From contig NC_088714.1 in assembly GCF_963576615.1 (NCBI RefSeq), forward strand, positions 33,264,643-33,328,642: a stretch of 64,000 nt of DNA, in the 5' to 3' direction. This DNA is from Watersipora subatra. Its lineage: Eukaryota; Bryozoa; Gymnolaemata; Cheilostomatida; Watersiporidae. The stretch's first letter is position 1; every line of letters starts with the position of its first letter. Positions 48,501 through 59,515 of the stretch are shown piece by piece. The translations under genes and the position numbers were made by a program. The notes under the pieces are model-generated. The model searched no databases, was not told the DNA's origin, and was given only the letters and a program-made list of their open reading frames with translations.

Positions 48501-51500
48501 AAATGTTATAAGAATCTTATCATTTGAATATATTACGATGGATAAAGATAGTGCTTATAACTACTTTCACATATGCATCAGAATGAGATTCACGGTTGCC
48601 ACCTGTAGCATATTTCCTTTAAATGCTGCTGGTATGAGAGAATCCTTAAGGCTATTGGCTTCAGTGAGCCTTGTCTTTTCAATCTTTAAATGAAAATTAA
48701 CTGAACTTTGTATTTTTTTCATTTTGGTTCGAGTGCAACTTGGTATTACTAGTGACATTTTAAGGAGTTGTGCTTTCATGGCTGTATTTTGGTTTACTCT
48801 CCTACACCTGAAGAATTCTCGACCATGGTGACACTTGACAAGTGGTCTGCAGTATCAGGTGTAGGTGATCTCATTGACTGATGATAGTGGTGACACCGGG
48901 TAATGGGTACAGGTGCCACTTGAGTTGCATAGACTGTGCCATCATTGGTGGAGTCTTAATCATCCCTTGCTGTTCATGGGGAGGATGCTAGTTTCTTTAT
49001 TCCCGCTACGGCTTGTAGCCAGTGCTGGAGCTATCATTGAGCTAGCTAGTATTGTACGGTTGGTGTTGTTAGTAAGGTGGTAATGTCAATATGTGTGCTT
49101 TGGTGTAATTAATTGATCTGGTGAAGCGTTGGTATCTGTTTCCACGCTGAGGCTTGGCATCTGTTCAATTTATAGCTAGTCGTAGGAACTAGTCGTATAA
49201 CCTACTACAATTGTGAACATGACCACAGTTTAATGGGCTTGTCATCCTACGTATTTAGATCAGTGAGTGTGTGAAACCTTACACTAGATGGCACAGTGGA
49301 TCATGAACGAATTGATGGGATGGCGTCTTGTTGTAGGGTTTCTTTACAATAACTCAATATTGTTACTGCTTTTAAGTAGATCTTAAACCATAACTGTCAC
49401 AAATAGCTTTAATCGTTTATTCTAGGTAAATCAGACACATTGATTCCGATTTTGCACTCACAATAAAGATTGGTTCACTAACCTTCAAAGTTATGAAGGC
49501 TTTTTTACAGCGTTTTAATGTCGGTCTCACAAACGACAATCGTCACAACAAGCTCCGCTCATAAATATATGACGTAGTCTAGCTTTTTAGAGACGGAAAT
49601 TGAGGATGTTTAGTCTGATTTAGAATGATAGAGATGGGTGTGTTAAAACCGATTATTATCTAAATTCAGCCTTCAAAATAATCTGTCTTTTATAAAAAGG
49701 TAGATAAGCTATTTAACATTGCTCGTAGCTTGTTACAGGATGGTTAATAGGCTGAACGTCGAGAAAAGTGAGCTCAAAAAAGTGCGATTACAACGCTAGC
49801 TTGTGATAAAATCGCGCTTCCGTAAATCTTATGAAATGGGTGTAGTATGAAAATAAAGCATTCGGTATCTTTACCAACAATTCTTCTCATGCAACAGGCC
49901 TAATCAGTGGTAGGCACACTTGAGCCAGAGCAGCGCTGTAGGTAAAATTTGTCGGATGCTACTGTCTATCAATACAAGGTGCGGTGTAACGCTATTGCAA
50001 TAGCTCCAAAGTGGAAATTTTTAATATTAAATTTTTGCTTTTTTAACATTGATAAAATGCTAGAAAACTGCCCCTGGATGCACAATTTCTATTTTTGGCT
50101 ACACTACAAATATGAAGACAAAGTAATTTTTTTCCATTTTCTAGTATGTATGCAGATACGAAGTATTGCATACTCATTAAAATGGGTGGTCAGCAGCATT
50201 TCAGCTTCCCATTGTAATAAGGGGCAGACAAAGGGAGGCAACTCTATAATTCAAACATGAGGAAGTTATTACTGTACAGTGCACCTCACCCTACGACATT
50301 AATTCATTCCGGTGTTGGCATCCTAAGGTGAAAATTTTTGTATAGAAGGATATAGAAACCTGTAGTAATTATCTAATGCAAACACCCCCTATGTACTGTA
50401 CATATTAAAAATTATTAACAAAATATTATATAAACCTTAGTAACTCTAGGTACCATACCTACAGTAACTTTAGTGCATAGTGGCTATTATCTGCAATGAA
50501 ATGTAACATTACTATGTACAGAACGTACCATATGGAGATCTTACCTTCGAGATAGACGCATAACATAAACTTTGAATTTACATACATGAATTTAGCTTAC
50601 CACACCCACGCACACACAGCTGAGAGCTAGTTTAAATTTTACTAAACTTCAATTTTTTCGCCATCTTAATCTTTATTACCGGTTTCTGATTTCGTTTTCC
50701 TATAACTTATAACGAATAATGCTGAACTGCAACGAGCATTGTATCTCTTTCAGACGTTGTGAGCAGATTTCAGCGAATAGCATATCAGCATCTTCGTTAT
50801 TCTGGCATCTTCAGCACGCCGACTGCCAAATTTGAATTTTTAGACTTTTTTGTTGATGTCGTGTAGCGGAAAAAATGCCATATGGAGGGAGCGAAAAGAA
50901 CATCCAGTTTCACATCGTAAGGTGAAAAAAACTGTAAAAAAGGGATGTTGTAACCCATTGGTGCACTGTATAAAGTTATTAATATTCTGTGCTAAGCCTC
51001 CTTTCAGGTTTGTCAAAATTTGCTTTGATTGGCTGAAGATGATAACTATTCCGTAGTCCTACTGTCAGTCGTAGTTGCTCTCTCTTGGTCATTGTTTTGT
51101 ACTATGACTGCATCATATTCACTATGCCTCTCAGGTTGCGTCTTGAAGAGAGGAGGCTGCGTAAGAAAGTTGCCCGAGACTATAACCTAGTTAGCATCTA
51201 CACGTCTTCTTTTCGGAAAGGTCATGCCGGTGCCAAGAAAAAGGGTGTAAGAGAATATAAAGACTTTCAGGAAAAGATGAAAAGATTTTGTCCATTCATG
51301 ACTCTACATGAGCATGAACGGTTCTTCAACAGTTTACAAAGTAAGTTTGTTAGACTGTGAGTGTACAAGTCTAGTGTATAGGATTAGCTCTACTACAGAG
51401 AAAATTTATGGAGCTGGAAGTGCACAATTATAGTGTTTGGGATTGGTTGTGTATCAAAGAACTTCAGTGGTGGAATTGCACAAATATAGTGTATGATATT

Positions 51501-54500
51501 GGTTGTGTATCAAAAACTATACAATGGTGGAAGTGTACAAATTTATATAGCATATGGGATTGGCTGTTTTTCATGTACCTCTATTGGGCCATAGGGATTT
51601 GGTGTATCCAAAAGAGTTTTAGAGTGCCGCAAGTATACAGCAGAAATAGGTAGATCACTGATCAGTTAGAGAAGCAATGATAGCCAATCACTTAGTACAA
51701 GTACTTAATTGATTACCATCAGGATAAAGATTCAATTATGTAATTTGCAATTCTAGCTTACCAGTTAATATAACAGTTCACTTAATAGTTGTGAGTGACC
51801 TAAATAATGGTAAATAACTTGTGAGGTTTTAAAAAGCTAAATTGGTCTACTCAGCCACCAGCTATGTACTGTTGGCGCACTAATCTGTGTAAAAAGTAGT
51901 CGTGTTAAATGAGCTTTCCGATTCTAATTGAACAAAAATATATAATTAGATATTTTGTAATTTTTCTTTGATTAATATCGAGTTGTTTCAGATTCCTTAT
52001 AGGGGGTCACCAGGGGAATGTGTGATCAGATATAAAAAATATCTATCATTTATTTGGCTACATCACAAGTATTAGTTTAGTGCTATACGTATTCATAAAT
52101 TTGGAGTTAACTTCTCCACGACTCTCTTAATGGTACGCGACTGACTCAAAAGTCATTACTTTATTTGACGTTCAGCCACGAGTGAATCCAATAAAACATA
52201 TGACATAAACGGAGCATGTTTTTCATTATCTTAGCCCATAAACATGTATTTATAAAAATATTCGGTCACAGATTGCAAGATACACTGTCTGACACACATG
52301 CTTTCATTCACTGTCAATAGACCTACCTGATTTGATTTCACATAATCTGGGCTATTTCACTCTAGACAAAAACTGCTATAGTCTCCTACAAATTAGTGAG
52401 ATACGCCTTTGGGGTCTGAAGATCAGACATGTACCTCATCGTGCTGAGATCTTCAAGGCTTTATTATTGCTCATAGCATCCATATCTAGCAGCTAAAGTC
52501 ATTCACCCAAAGACATTACCATTGCAGTTGACTCCTGTGTTATTTGCCCTGTAGGAAACCTTTATTAATCTGTGATATTGTGACTCTGTTGCAAGCCCTG
52601 GATGTCACATCGCTAGTGTTTGCACTAGGTTTCATTTGCTCTGTGGATAGCGCAAATTTTCTACTCAATATCTCCATAATTTGTACAACTGTTTCGCGTG
52701 AACTGTTACAGTGTTGCTATGCGTGTCTGTTATAGGAGAAAAACAACTCAAATCACGAATAAAAGAGCTTATAAAATATAGGAAAAATGGAATCACCACA
52801 TTAGAAGGTAGGCAATTTTATTGACTATTTGTGCTGTTTTTGAGCTTTCGAATCTATGTCCGATATGGTTCTAATTGTAACTGCCATAGAGTTCAAAGAC
52901 CATTACATGTATCTTGTGACATTTAAAAGTAAGTTAGAAAACTCCTTGAGTATTGGCTATAATAGGCCTTAGGTACAAGGCGTAGTCGCTTGAATCACTT
53001 CTGCACCTGTGGTCTTGTTGTCATTTTAGATGCGGAGGAGTTTGAGCGAGAGGCTAGTCGTAGGGAGAGAAATAGAGATTTAGCGAAAAAAGATAAAAAA
53101 TTAGCTGCTTCGTCCAACTCATCAACGACGGAGTCGCATACTCCAAAAACCTCTCCAAGCACACCTATATCTAAACGATCTCACTCAACCCCGAACAATC
53201 TACCTGCTGTAACAGAAGACAATGACATGACTCCTCACTGTCCCATTCCGGAGAAGAGGTAATCTGCAATTTCAAAGTTTTAATGCTGTAACTACTTGCA
53301 CCACTAACTTACCTAACCGCTTACCTACTTGACCATTAAATATTACGTTTAGATGTTAGTATATATAATCCCACGAACAAACGAGCGGAAGCGAAGTATG
53401 AGAGTTTTTATGATAAATGCATGTGCACACAACTTACGAAAATTATTCATCAACAATGAGACGAACCCTTGTCTCGAAATTTCATCAACAAATTTAACCA
53501 TCGTTTTGTAGATTAGTTAAAGTATAATAACGATACAAAACACATATAAGCCTATTTAAATATGTTACCAAGTCTTTGTAAATTATCGAAATTCTCTTAA
53601 AATTTACCCATCTGATCGGATTATACACAAATAGATAGATTTATTAGGACGAAAATCGTCACAAAACGCTTGAAAAGCTCGGTTTAATAAAAGTTAAGAC
53701 CGGAAATTGAAACGCCGGGCGACAGAGAATAGAACGATCAAGTCGTGCGCATTTCGCGAAAAAATAACGTGCACATTTCACCAGTCTATGGCATTGCCGA
53801 TGGTTTCTGTAATTAACGTAGGAGTACTGAAATCGTTTCATTTTTGCCGATTTCAAACCGACATTTTAGACACTTGAGTACTTTGGTATTCTAACTGATG
53901 TCCAACGCAGTGTAAGTAAAGGAAATGACGATATTTTTTCTAACGATTCTTATGAGATTATTACGATATTTAATTATAAGTTTGGATGACTACAGAACAA
54001 TGACTACGCAGTACAGATTTTCTAAAAATCTATATAAATATCACAACTTCTTGATATCGCTAACTATGACGTTTTTAAATGTAAACAAAATTGTGCATTG
54101 GTTTTATATTATTACTATATTAATAATATTGATTATTCTAATAATGTCAGTGCATTTTACTTCTAATATTGGCCAATATTGCATTTCTCCTATTGTAGGG
54201 GGAGAGATATAAACATATAATATTTTCCTTTCATTATTGCTGTTTGTTGTATATAATAACACCCACACCCATTACATTACAGCTACCATTGCAGTTATCC
54301 TATTGCACTGCAGTGCCATTTGACTGCTAATTTTGCATTTCTCAACCATCAGTACCCTTTCTTTTTTTCCAATATCACTTTGGTCGTGGGCTGTATGACA
54401 GTGGAATTTCTAGTTATAGATATAAAGTATATAATTATCAAATTGCATTATAAAAGTATATAGATTATTAAAGTATATATAAGGATTTTAGAATTATTTA

Positions 54501-56926
54501 TCCCATGTAAAAAGATCTCAAATTAAATATTGGAGTTGTCTTGTCAGTGCAGTATTGAGTAAACAACTTCTATGTACTTGTATGCCATGTCATTGATATC
54601 AACATACATGCATAACAAATTTATTTGTAATATGAAAAGGTGCTAAATAGAAAGACTAATTTACCTCTTATCAAAGAAGCAATAACAATTAACAAAAATG
54701 AAGTACAATAATACATAGTGTTTCTGCTTTGCTGAAGATTTATAACTGCATATGCTGTAAAACCAGTAATTGAACGCCACCTTTATTTGAACCCGTAATA
54801 GCAAGTAATCAGCAGAAGTGTCCACAAAATGGTACTAATAATGACTTGGTTACATCAATAACATTTAAGTCTTCCGTTGTTTCTCTTTGTATCGAAATCC
54901 GTTTTCCAACTCTGAAGCTTTTCATCTTTTCATTAAAACTTTGAAATGCACAAAGAAATAATTAGTAACTGTGTCAGGCTTGTAGTTTTTCGTTTAATGC
55001 GGTATTGATACTTTAAAGTATGTGAAAACAGTTTAAATTTACGATGGTACATGAACAACTAGTTTTAGGCTAAAGACTGCTTAGCGCCCATCTGACTAAA
55101 AGTTTGTGCGAAATGCAATGCGTAAAAGTTTAGCTCTGCTCAAATAAGTGTTTCAATGTTAATATCAACTAGTTCGGCAGTGCAGAAGAGGAGTTGAGGT
55201 CAGAAGAAATTATGGGAGGTATTGAACAGTCAGACGATGTTCGTTCCATTGAAAACAACAGAATGCAACTGGCCGAGCAAATGATACAAATATTTTCATT
55301 TCAAAAATGTTAATTTATGTTCCTGCATGTATTATAAGTAGGGTTCGTTCATGTCAATTGTGTTCTTGAATATATATTTGTAGCATTTGATAGATTATTA
55401 TTATATAACTCATAAATTTTCAGATTTATAGCATATTATTTGATAGCATCCTTGCAGTTGTCTTAACACGGCTTACAATTGATCAACGCTCATAACTCCA
55501 CTTTTATTGCACGTAAAAAGCCAGTTTTGGCTGCAAGCTGTAGCACACATATTAATGAGTGCAATGGGCTTTTATGCAACATTGGTAAATATATTTCTTG
55601 GCTTCCCAATACATATTTATTTAGAGGTCGTTGACAAGTTAGGGGTAAGTTATTGGAAAGAGTTAATGTCACTCCGCTCGAAGGAGAGTGCAAAATATAG
55701 TGCAAATATTCACATCGCCGATAAACAGGTTAAATTTATCTTCGCAAAATTCTGGTGGACTATTTTGAAAAATACAGCCTCTATTCGATTGCTACCTCTA
55801 TGTGAACGCCACTATAGGGAAAGGTACTCTGGTCTGAAAAGGCTGCCCTAAAAAGCAGCAGAAACTCACCTCAGAAATTATATTCTTAGTTTGTTTCAGA
55901 AAACGGAGTAATCCTGTGTCTCTTCCAAAACTGGCACCAGTTAAAGACGTACTCACGGAAAAACCTCTCCACAACCTGCGCTCACCAACAAATGGTTGTC
56001 ATCTCCGTGACATTCTCTCTGAGAATGAAAAGCGCTTCTGCAGAAGAATAGGCATGAAGACTGCAAGCTATGTTACAATAAAGACCAGCATACTCAAGGT
56101 CAGCGTGGTATAATAAGTAGCGTGGCAGCGTAGTAACACTGATACTCAGTCCGTAGGATGGATTTTGTCAGCCATTGGTTATGATGCTGAATGCTTTGAA
56201 TGTTTAGCAGGAAACACTTGGTTGCATTTGGATAATGTGGCAGATTCGTACAAAAAGTACTAAGTTTTCCTCTACAATATTCTCTCTGTTATGAACAGCA
56301 TCCTCAAATCTTATCTTTAGTCAGAGAAGAGTCTTTTTGGGATTATTCTGCTTAGACATTTTTGGTTTTCGTTTGGCTAAAGGTTTGCTTGGCACCGCAA
56401 TTCTCTTAGTGCAATACAAAGCCAATGCGCTTTCAGAATATCAGTTTGTGCGAAATTCTGCTTTCATCAGGGCTGGGGTCTTGTCAATCAAAAAGTGAAC
56501 CGGAAAATAATAAACATAAGCGCTTAGCAAGACCTTAGTAGCATCTTTTTTCTTATTGGTTGCCATGGTTTTGAAACTTGTAACTTCCTATTTGACTCAC
56601 TAAACTCTGTAATTGGTGGAGTATAAAAGCTTGTAAAAATTATGCCTGAGATAATTTTAGGCTATTTCTAGGTAGTGATATAAATGCACTATCAATCTGA
56701 AATGTGACGATTGAGTAACATTTATTCTCTTATTGTATTTTTAGATTGTGGTAAAAGTAGAGATATGCGCTTGAAGTTAATTTATGTTGTGTTTTTTTAG
56801 GATTATGTGAACAGACAGCATGGTACGCCAGTCAAGCTACGCTTCCCAGCAGAATTTGATAAAACGCACCGTCGGACAATATTAAATTTTTTGGAGCACA
56901 GTGGCTGGTTACAGTTAGAAAACTAG
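42451..56926 (+). CDS. TADA2B: Transcriptional adapter 2-beta, SAGA-type HAT module subunit (9 exons, 476 aa)
   Basis: ADA2b binds the acetyltransferase GCN5/PCAF and ADA3 and stimulates nucleosomal histone H3 acetylation within SAGA in the nucleus. Nine exons (42451-42540, 43283-43342, 44271-44403, 47280-47595, 51135-51340, 52736-52807, 53030-53258, 55900-56098, 56801-56926) join at GT/AG borders into 1431 nt with no stop before the terminal TAG. Residues 5-45 are a ZZ zinc finger with all eight ligands (C5, C8, C19, C22, C28, C31, H41, H45). Residues about 57-108 are a SANT domain (VNWTGKEELTLLESIEQYG). A central ADA2 region follows, with VTDHT, GPLSP and ARDYNLV. A SWIRM domain occupies about 390-476. 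The GPLSP/LTVPLPP segment favours the 2B over the 2A paralogue. The protein is about 55 residues longer than the human one (about 420), largely a Ser/Thr/Pro-rich insert in exon 7. Confidence 0.95.
43283..43342 (+). CDS. TADA2B: TADA2B exon 2 (ZZ finger, second half)
   Basis: A 60-base micro-exon after TTGTTGTAG, ending CCACTG|GTTAGT. Encodes CFSCGAESGAHKADHEYQPL, supplying the last Cys and both His ligands of the ZZ finger. Phase 0 at both ends. Confidence 0.92.
44271..44403 (+). CDS. TADA2B: TADA2B exon 3 (SANT domain)
   Basis: Acceptor ATTCCAG, donor GAAG|GTATGA in phase 1. Carries the core SANT tryptophans in VNWTGKEE and GLGNWEAIS. Confidence 0.93.
44691..45408. repeat. 24-bp minisatellite in TADA2B intron 3, about 30 units
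   Basis: Unit TAGATATGGCTACAGTGTAC then CTAC. 24 is a multiple of 3, so the frames stay in register and give a + frame of 272 codons (LLDMATVY repeats) and a minus frame of 257 codons. Both lie wholly inside the intron and are by-products. Confidence 0.97.
46199..46438. repeat. 31-bp minisatellite in TADA2B intron 3, about 7.7 units
   Basis: Unit CCTGTTCTTTAACAAATCTG then ATACTTTAGCC. The first unit is diverged; the last five are nearly identical. Confidence 0.95.
47280..47595 (+). CDS. TADA2B: TADA2B exon 4 (end of SANT, ADA2 central region)
   Basis: Acceptor TTTTGTAG completes a Glu codon. Contains EVKEHHDSHYI (end of SANT), KVTDHT, GPLSPTLTVPLPP, the LGFLPLRDDFEREWDNDAE block and an acidic stretch, all in ADA2b order. 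Donor TATAG|GTGAGT, phase 2. Confidence 0.95.
47596..50274. other. TADA2B intron 4, left part, no further feature
   Basis: AT-rich intron sequence. At 49130-49155, GTTGGTATCTGTTTCCACGC resembles a stretch of the 34-bp minisatellite unit, perhaps by chance. Confidence 0.5.
50275..50970. mobile_element. Non-autonomous DNA transposon candidate in TADA2B intron 4
   Basis: CAGTGCACC at 50277-50285 and its reverse complement at 50960-50968 are flanked on both sides by TA, as with Tc1/mariner-type insertions. About 690 bases lie between the TA copies, without a transposase. The terminal inverted repeat is only 9 bp, so this is tentative. Confidence 0.5.
51135..51340 (+). CDS. TADA2B: TADA2B exon 5 (ARDYNLV block)
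   Basis: Acceptor CTCTCAG completes an Arg codon. A basic run then KKVARDYNLVSIY, matching the ADA2b ARDYNLV signature. Donor CAAA|GTAAGT, phase 1. Confidence 0.94.
51356..51640. repeat. Degenerate tandem repeat of about 60 bp in TADA2B intron 5
   Basis: Segments with (G)TGCACAA.TATAGTGT..G.GATTGGTTGTGTATCAAA recur about four times, diverged. The array starts about 15 bases after the exon 5 donor. Confidence 0.6.
52736..52807 (+). CDS. TADA2B: TADA2B exon 6 (KELIKYRKNGITTLE)
   Basis: A 72-base exon with acceptor TGTTATAG and donor GAAG|GTAGGC. Encodes the short helical motif KSRIKELIKYRKNGITTLE, the ADA2 RNGIT signature. Confidence 0.94.
53030..53258 (+). CDS. TADA2B: TADA2B exon 7 (charged helix and Ser/Thr/Pro linker)
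   Basis: Acceptor CATTTTAG. Begins with the highly charged EEFEREASRRERNRDLAKKD, conserved in kind with ADA2b, followed by about 50 residues rich in Ser, Thr and Pro that I cannot align to human ADA2b. Donor AAGAG|GTAATC, phase 2. Confidence 0.9.
53259..55899. other. TADA2B intron 7, no further feature
   Basis: Largest gene-free part of the gene. A locally CpG-rich patch at about 53640-53800 may be a transposon relic. Open frames there (65-114 codons) are not recognised. Confidence 0.5.
55900..56098 (+). CDS. TADA2B: TADA2B exon 8 (linker and start of SWIRM)
   Basis: Acceptor TTGTTTCAG. Encodes the region up to LSENEKRFCRRIGMK and YVTIKTSILK of the SWIRM domain. The donor is AAG|GTCAGC, weak at +3, but the frame continues exactly into exon 9. 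Confidence 0.92.
56801..56926 (+). CDS. TADA2B: TADA2B exon 9 (end of SWIRM, stop)
   Basis: Acceptor GTTTTTTTAG, phase 0. Encodes the SWIRM C-terminus with RRTILNFLEHSGWL, as in ADA2b (ILNFL.ESGW), then a TAG stop. Confidence 0.94.
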   Translation, partial: DYVNRQHGTPVKLRFPAEFDKTHRRTILNFLEHSGWLQLEN

Positions 56927-57115
56927 TTTCGTCATAATATACTCACTTGTTGAATTTTAGTTCAATGTCTTTGTGATTTCATAGACTTATGGTTTTATAC
57001 TTTAAACAATGTGGAGATGATTTCACTAGCTTGTGTAGTTGGTAGCTTTTGCCATGGAGCTCAAAAGCCAGTTAGCTCCCAGTGTCTATGCAGTTATATT
57101 TGTTTTATATTCAGT

Positions 57116-57121
57116 ATTAAA
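57116..57121 (+). terminator. Possible TADA2B poly(A) signal (ATTAAA)
   Basis: ATTAAA about 190 bases after the stop. No canonical AATAAA was noticed nearer. Confidence 0.33.
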
Positions 57122-59370
57122 CCTGGGGAAATAGCTTACGGTTCGTTGTCTTAATGCCCCCCTACTGACCAATTAGACATCACTTTTCCAATATTACCTC
57201 ATAAATCTGTTGCAGATTGAGAATTGCTTTCTTTGGGACCAGAGACCTAATTTCTTATCACCAATCGTTGTTGTCGAGTTTATGGTCGTCACGCTATTGT
57301 AATGGTCATTAGATTGTCTCGTTTTTTTGTAATCGATGCATCACAGCAGTTCATTGACCAGGTTTTTGGCTCATATTATGTAAATTCTATTGTAGATATA
57401 AGCTGTGTATCATTGTTATGGCAAACGTTGGCGGGTTGCTAATTGTTTTCGTTTCTTTATTTTTGTTCTCAAGCATTCACAATAGAATATGTTTGATTTT
57501 CTATTCTTTACAAAGTGTTTGTTTTCTCACTGCGACAGTTGATAGGCTACGATCATTCCTTTCAATTTGTGAAAACACTTGTAAGTGGTTTAAACGTCAT
57601 ATTGTCGATTCATCAGTTTGATCCATAGAAGGGATATAAGTAGAGCCTACTTATTGTTCTTTCATTTACTGACATTAACAAATGAAGCTGAGTCTCACGC
57701 AATAAGTTTAATCAAATATCTTTGTTAGTTTCCGGTACCATCTTGCTTGGTTTGCCCACGACTTTGCAACTATGGTGAGCAATAATTTGGAGCGTTTCAT
57801 TTAATATAGCACATTTAGATGTAGACATTTATTTGAGTGCGCTTCATGCAGCAATAATCCATGTCAACGATATAGCCAGATGATCGTAGTTCTAATTTAA
57901 GAGACGATAACTCTACGTTTGTGGGCGATAAACATTGCGTTACAAGCCTGTGTACCGTACAAATAGCCCAACGCACATTTCTCTTACATGATTATCAATA
58001 TTAGGAACAAAGCTTTTTAAATGTTAAGGTTATTCTCGAACGCTCGGTCGTGGTTCACAAAACCGTAAAACAAAACTGATCATAGAATACACAGAAGACC
58101 ATGAAAGAAGCATTTATTGATCCAATACGGTGTTGCCGTGTGTAACGTCAAATTAAAATGGATTTTATTTAATAGATCAAATTTTAGCAGTTTATATTAA
58201 ATACCAAAAGCGACAACAATGAAAGGGCTCAAATATTTTTGCTAGCCTGCTACCTTTTTGTCAGTCTTGTGCAATTTGTCTAGCCAGCATAGTAATTTAT
58301 TTTATAGTTAATATATTTTCTTTTGGGAAATTCTAATCTTGCGATAACTTTCCGGTTGTATTGCGTAGATTTAATAGTGTCCATTTAATATATCGGAAAG
58401 TTTTGAATTAAATACTGCTTAATTGAAAAACTAAGTTACTAGAATTATAAAAGAACTGTAATCTTATATATACGCATAAAATTTTTGAAACTATCTGGCA
58501 CTATTTTGTCACTCAATGACTTGTCTACTAATGTTTTTTACGCATTAGCAATGAAATCTAAAAGAGCAATGGACTAATTACAACATACCCAGCGTAGTAA
58601 CTAATCTGTCTGGTTTAAGCGGTCTTGGTTAACAATATATGATGTTCAACACAAGACTTAAAATGGAAAAGTTTCAAAAAAGTTTAAATACTCATAAAAT
58701 TTTATTTTTAGCTTGTCAATGTGTTGTTTTTGACATGATCATGTCTCATTTGTCCTAAAATAGATCATTTGGTGATACCATTCATTTGTCGAGTATAGCG
58801 TTCGCAAACATAAGTTTAGGTTTATTTATAAGCTTATACAATGCTGTCATCTTATATCACTAAATTGAAGTGTTGTGGTGGTAGATTTAGCAAGTGGAAT
58901 TGATCTTAATTGAAGATGGATAGGCTCCAGTTGGAGTATTTGCGTCAAAATGCTTCCAGTCATCTTCTAATACAGATTTCTTGAGTCGATGTGGATTAAG
59001 TTAAAAAAAGTGCTTTGAACCAACTTGAATCTAGCTGTCAAAATGTGTGTCAGAAACCTCTACAGCGCAATTAAACATTTAGGGCATGTGCTTGGTTAGT
59101 TATAAAGACAAGGCTCGCTATAGAAAGGAGATGCAATCACTGACGACTAAATTCAAACTAACTCCTAACCTTAAAGTTTTTTAGTTATGTAATTTACTTG
59201 CACATTCTTAGTGTTTAGCTTTTTTCTAAACTATTCATTGGAACGGGATGATAAACGTGTTTGATAAACATATTATTGCTGTACATGTATAGGTACTACA
59301 CAATGTCAAGACCTCACACAGAGTAAGTTTTATATCATGCCATTTAGCTGACAAGCTGATATCATTAATG
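57122..59370. other. TADA2B-TADA3 intergenic interval
   Basis: No gene. Near 58127 the sequence ACGGTGTTGCCGTGTGTAA recalls the CCCGGTGTTGCCCGTGTAA end of the repeat at 9.2 kb. The TADA3 promoter must lie here or just downstream, but no clear element was seen. Confidence 0.45.
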
Positions 59371-59418
59371 TTTTCAGATTTTCATACTTGAAGAACCAAG
59401 AAAAGGAGCAGTATTATC

Positions 59419-59515
59419 ATGAAAGGTCGTGGGAAACAGCTCAATGACTGCCCACTCACATTTCCAGAATTCTCTCTTGTAGATAATGCTACACACTGCA
59501 AAACATTTACTTCTT
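59419..59515 (+). CDS. TADA3: TADA3 coding exon 1
   Basis: ATG to ACTTCTT|GTAAGT, phase 1. Encodes the DCPL-containing N-terminus. A TTTTCAG at 59371-59377 just upstream may be an acceptor for a 5' UTR exon. Confidence 0.78.
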
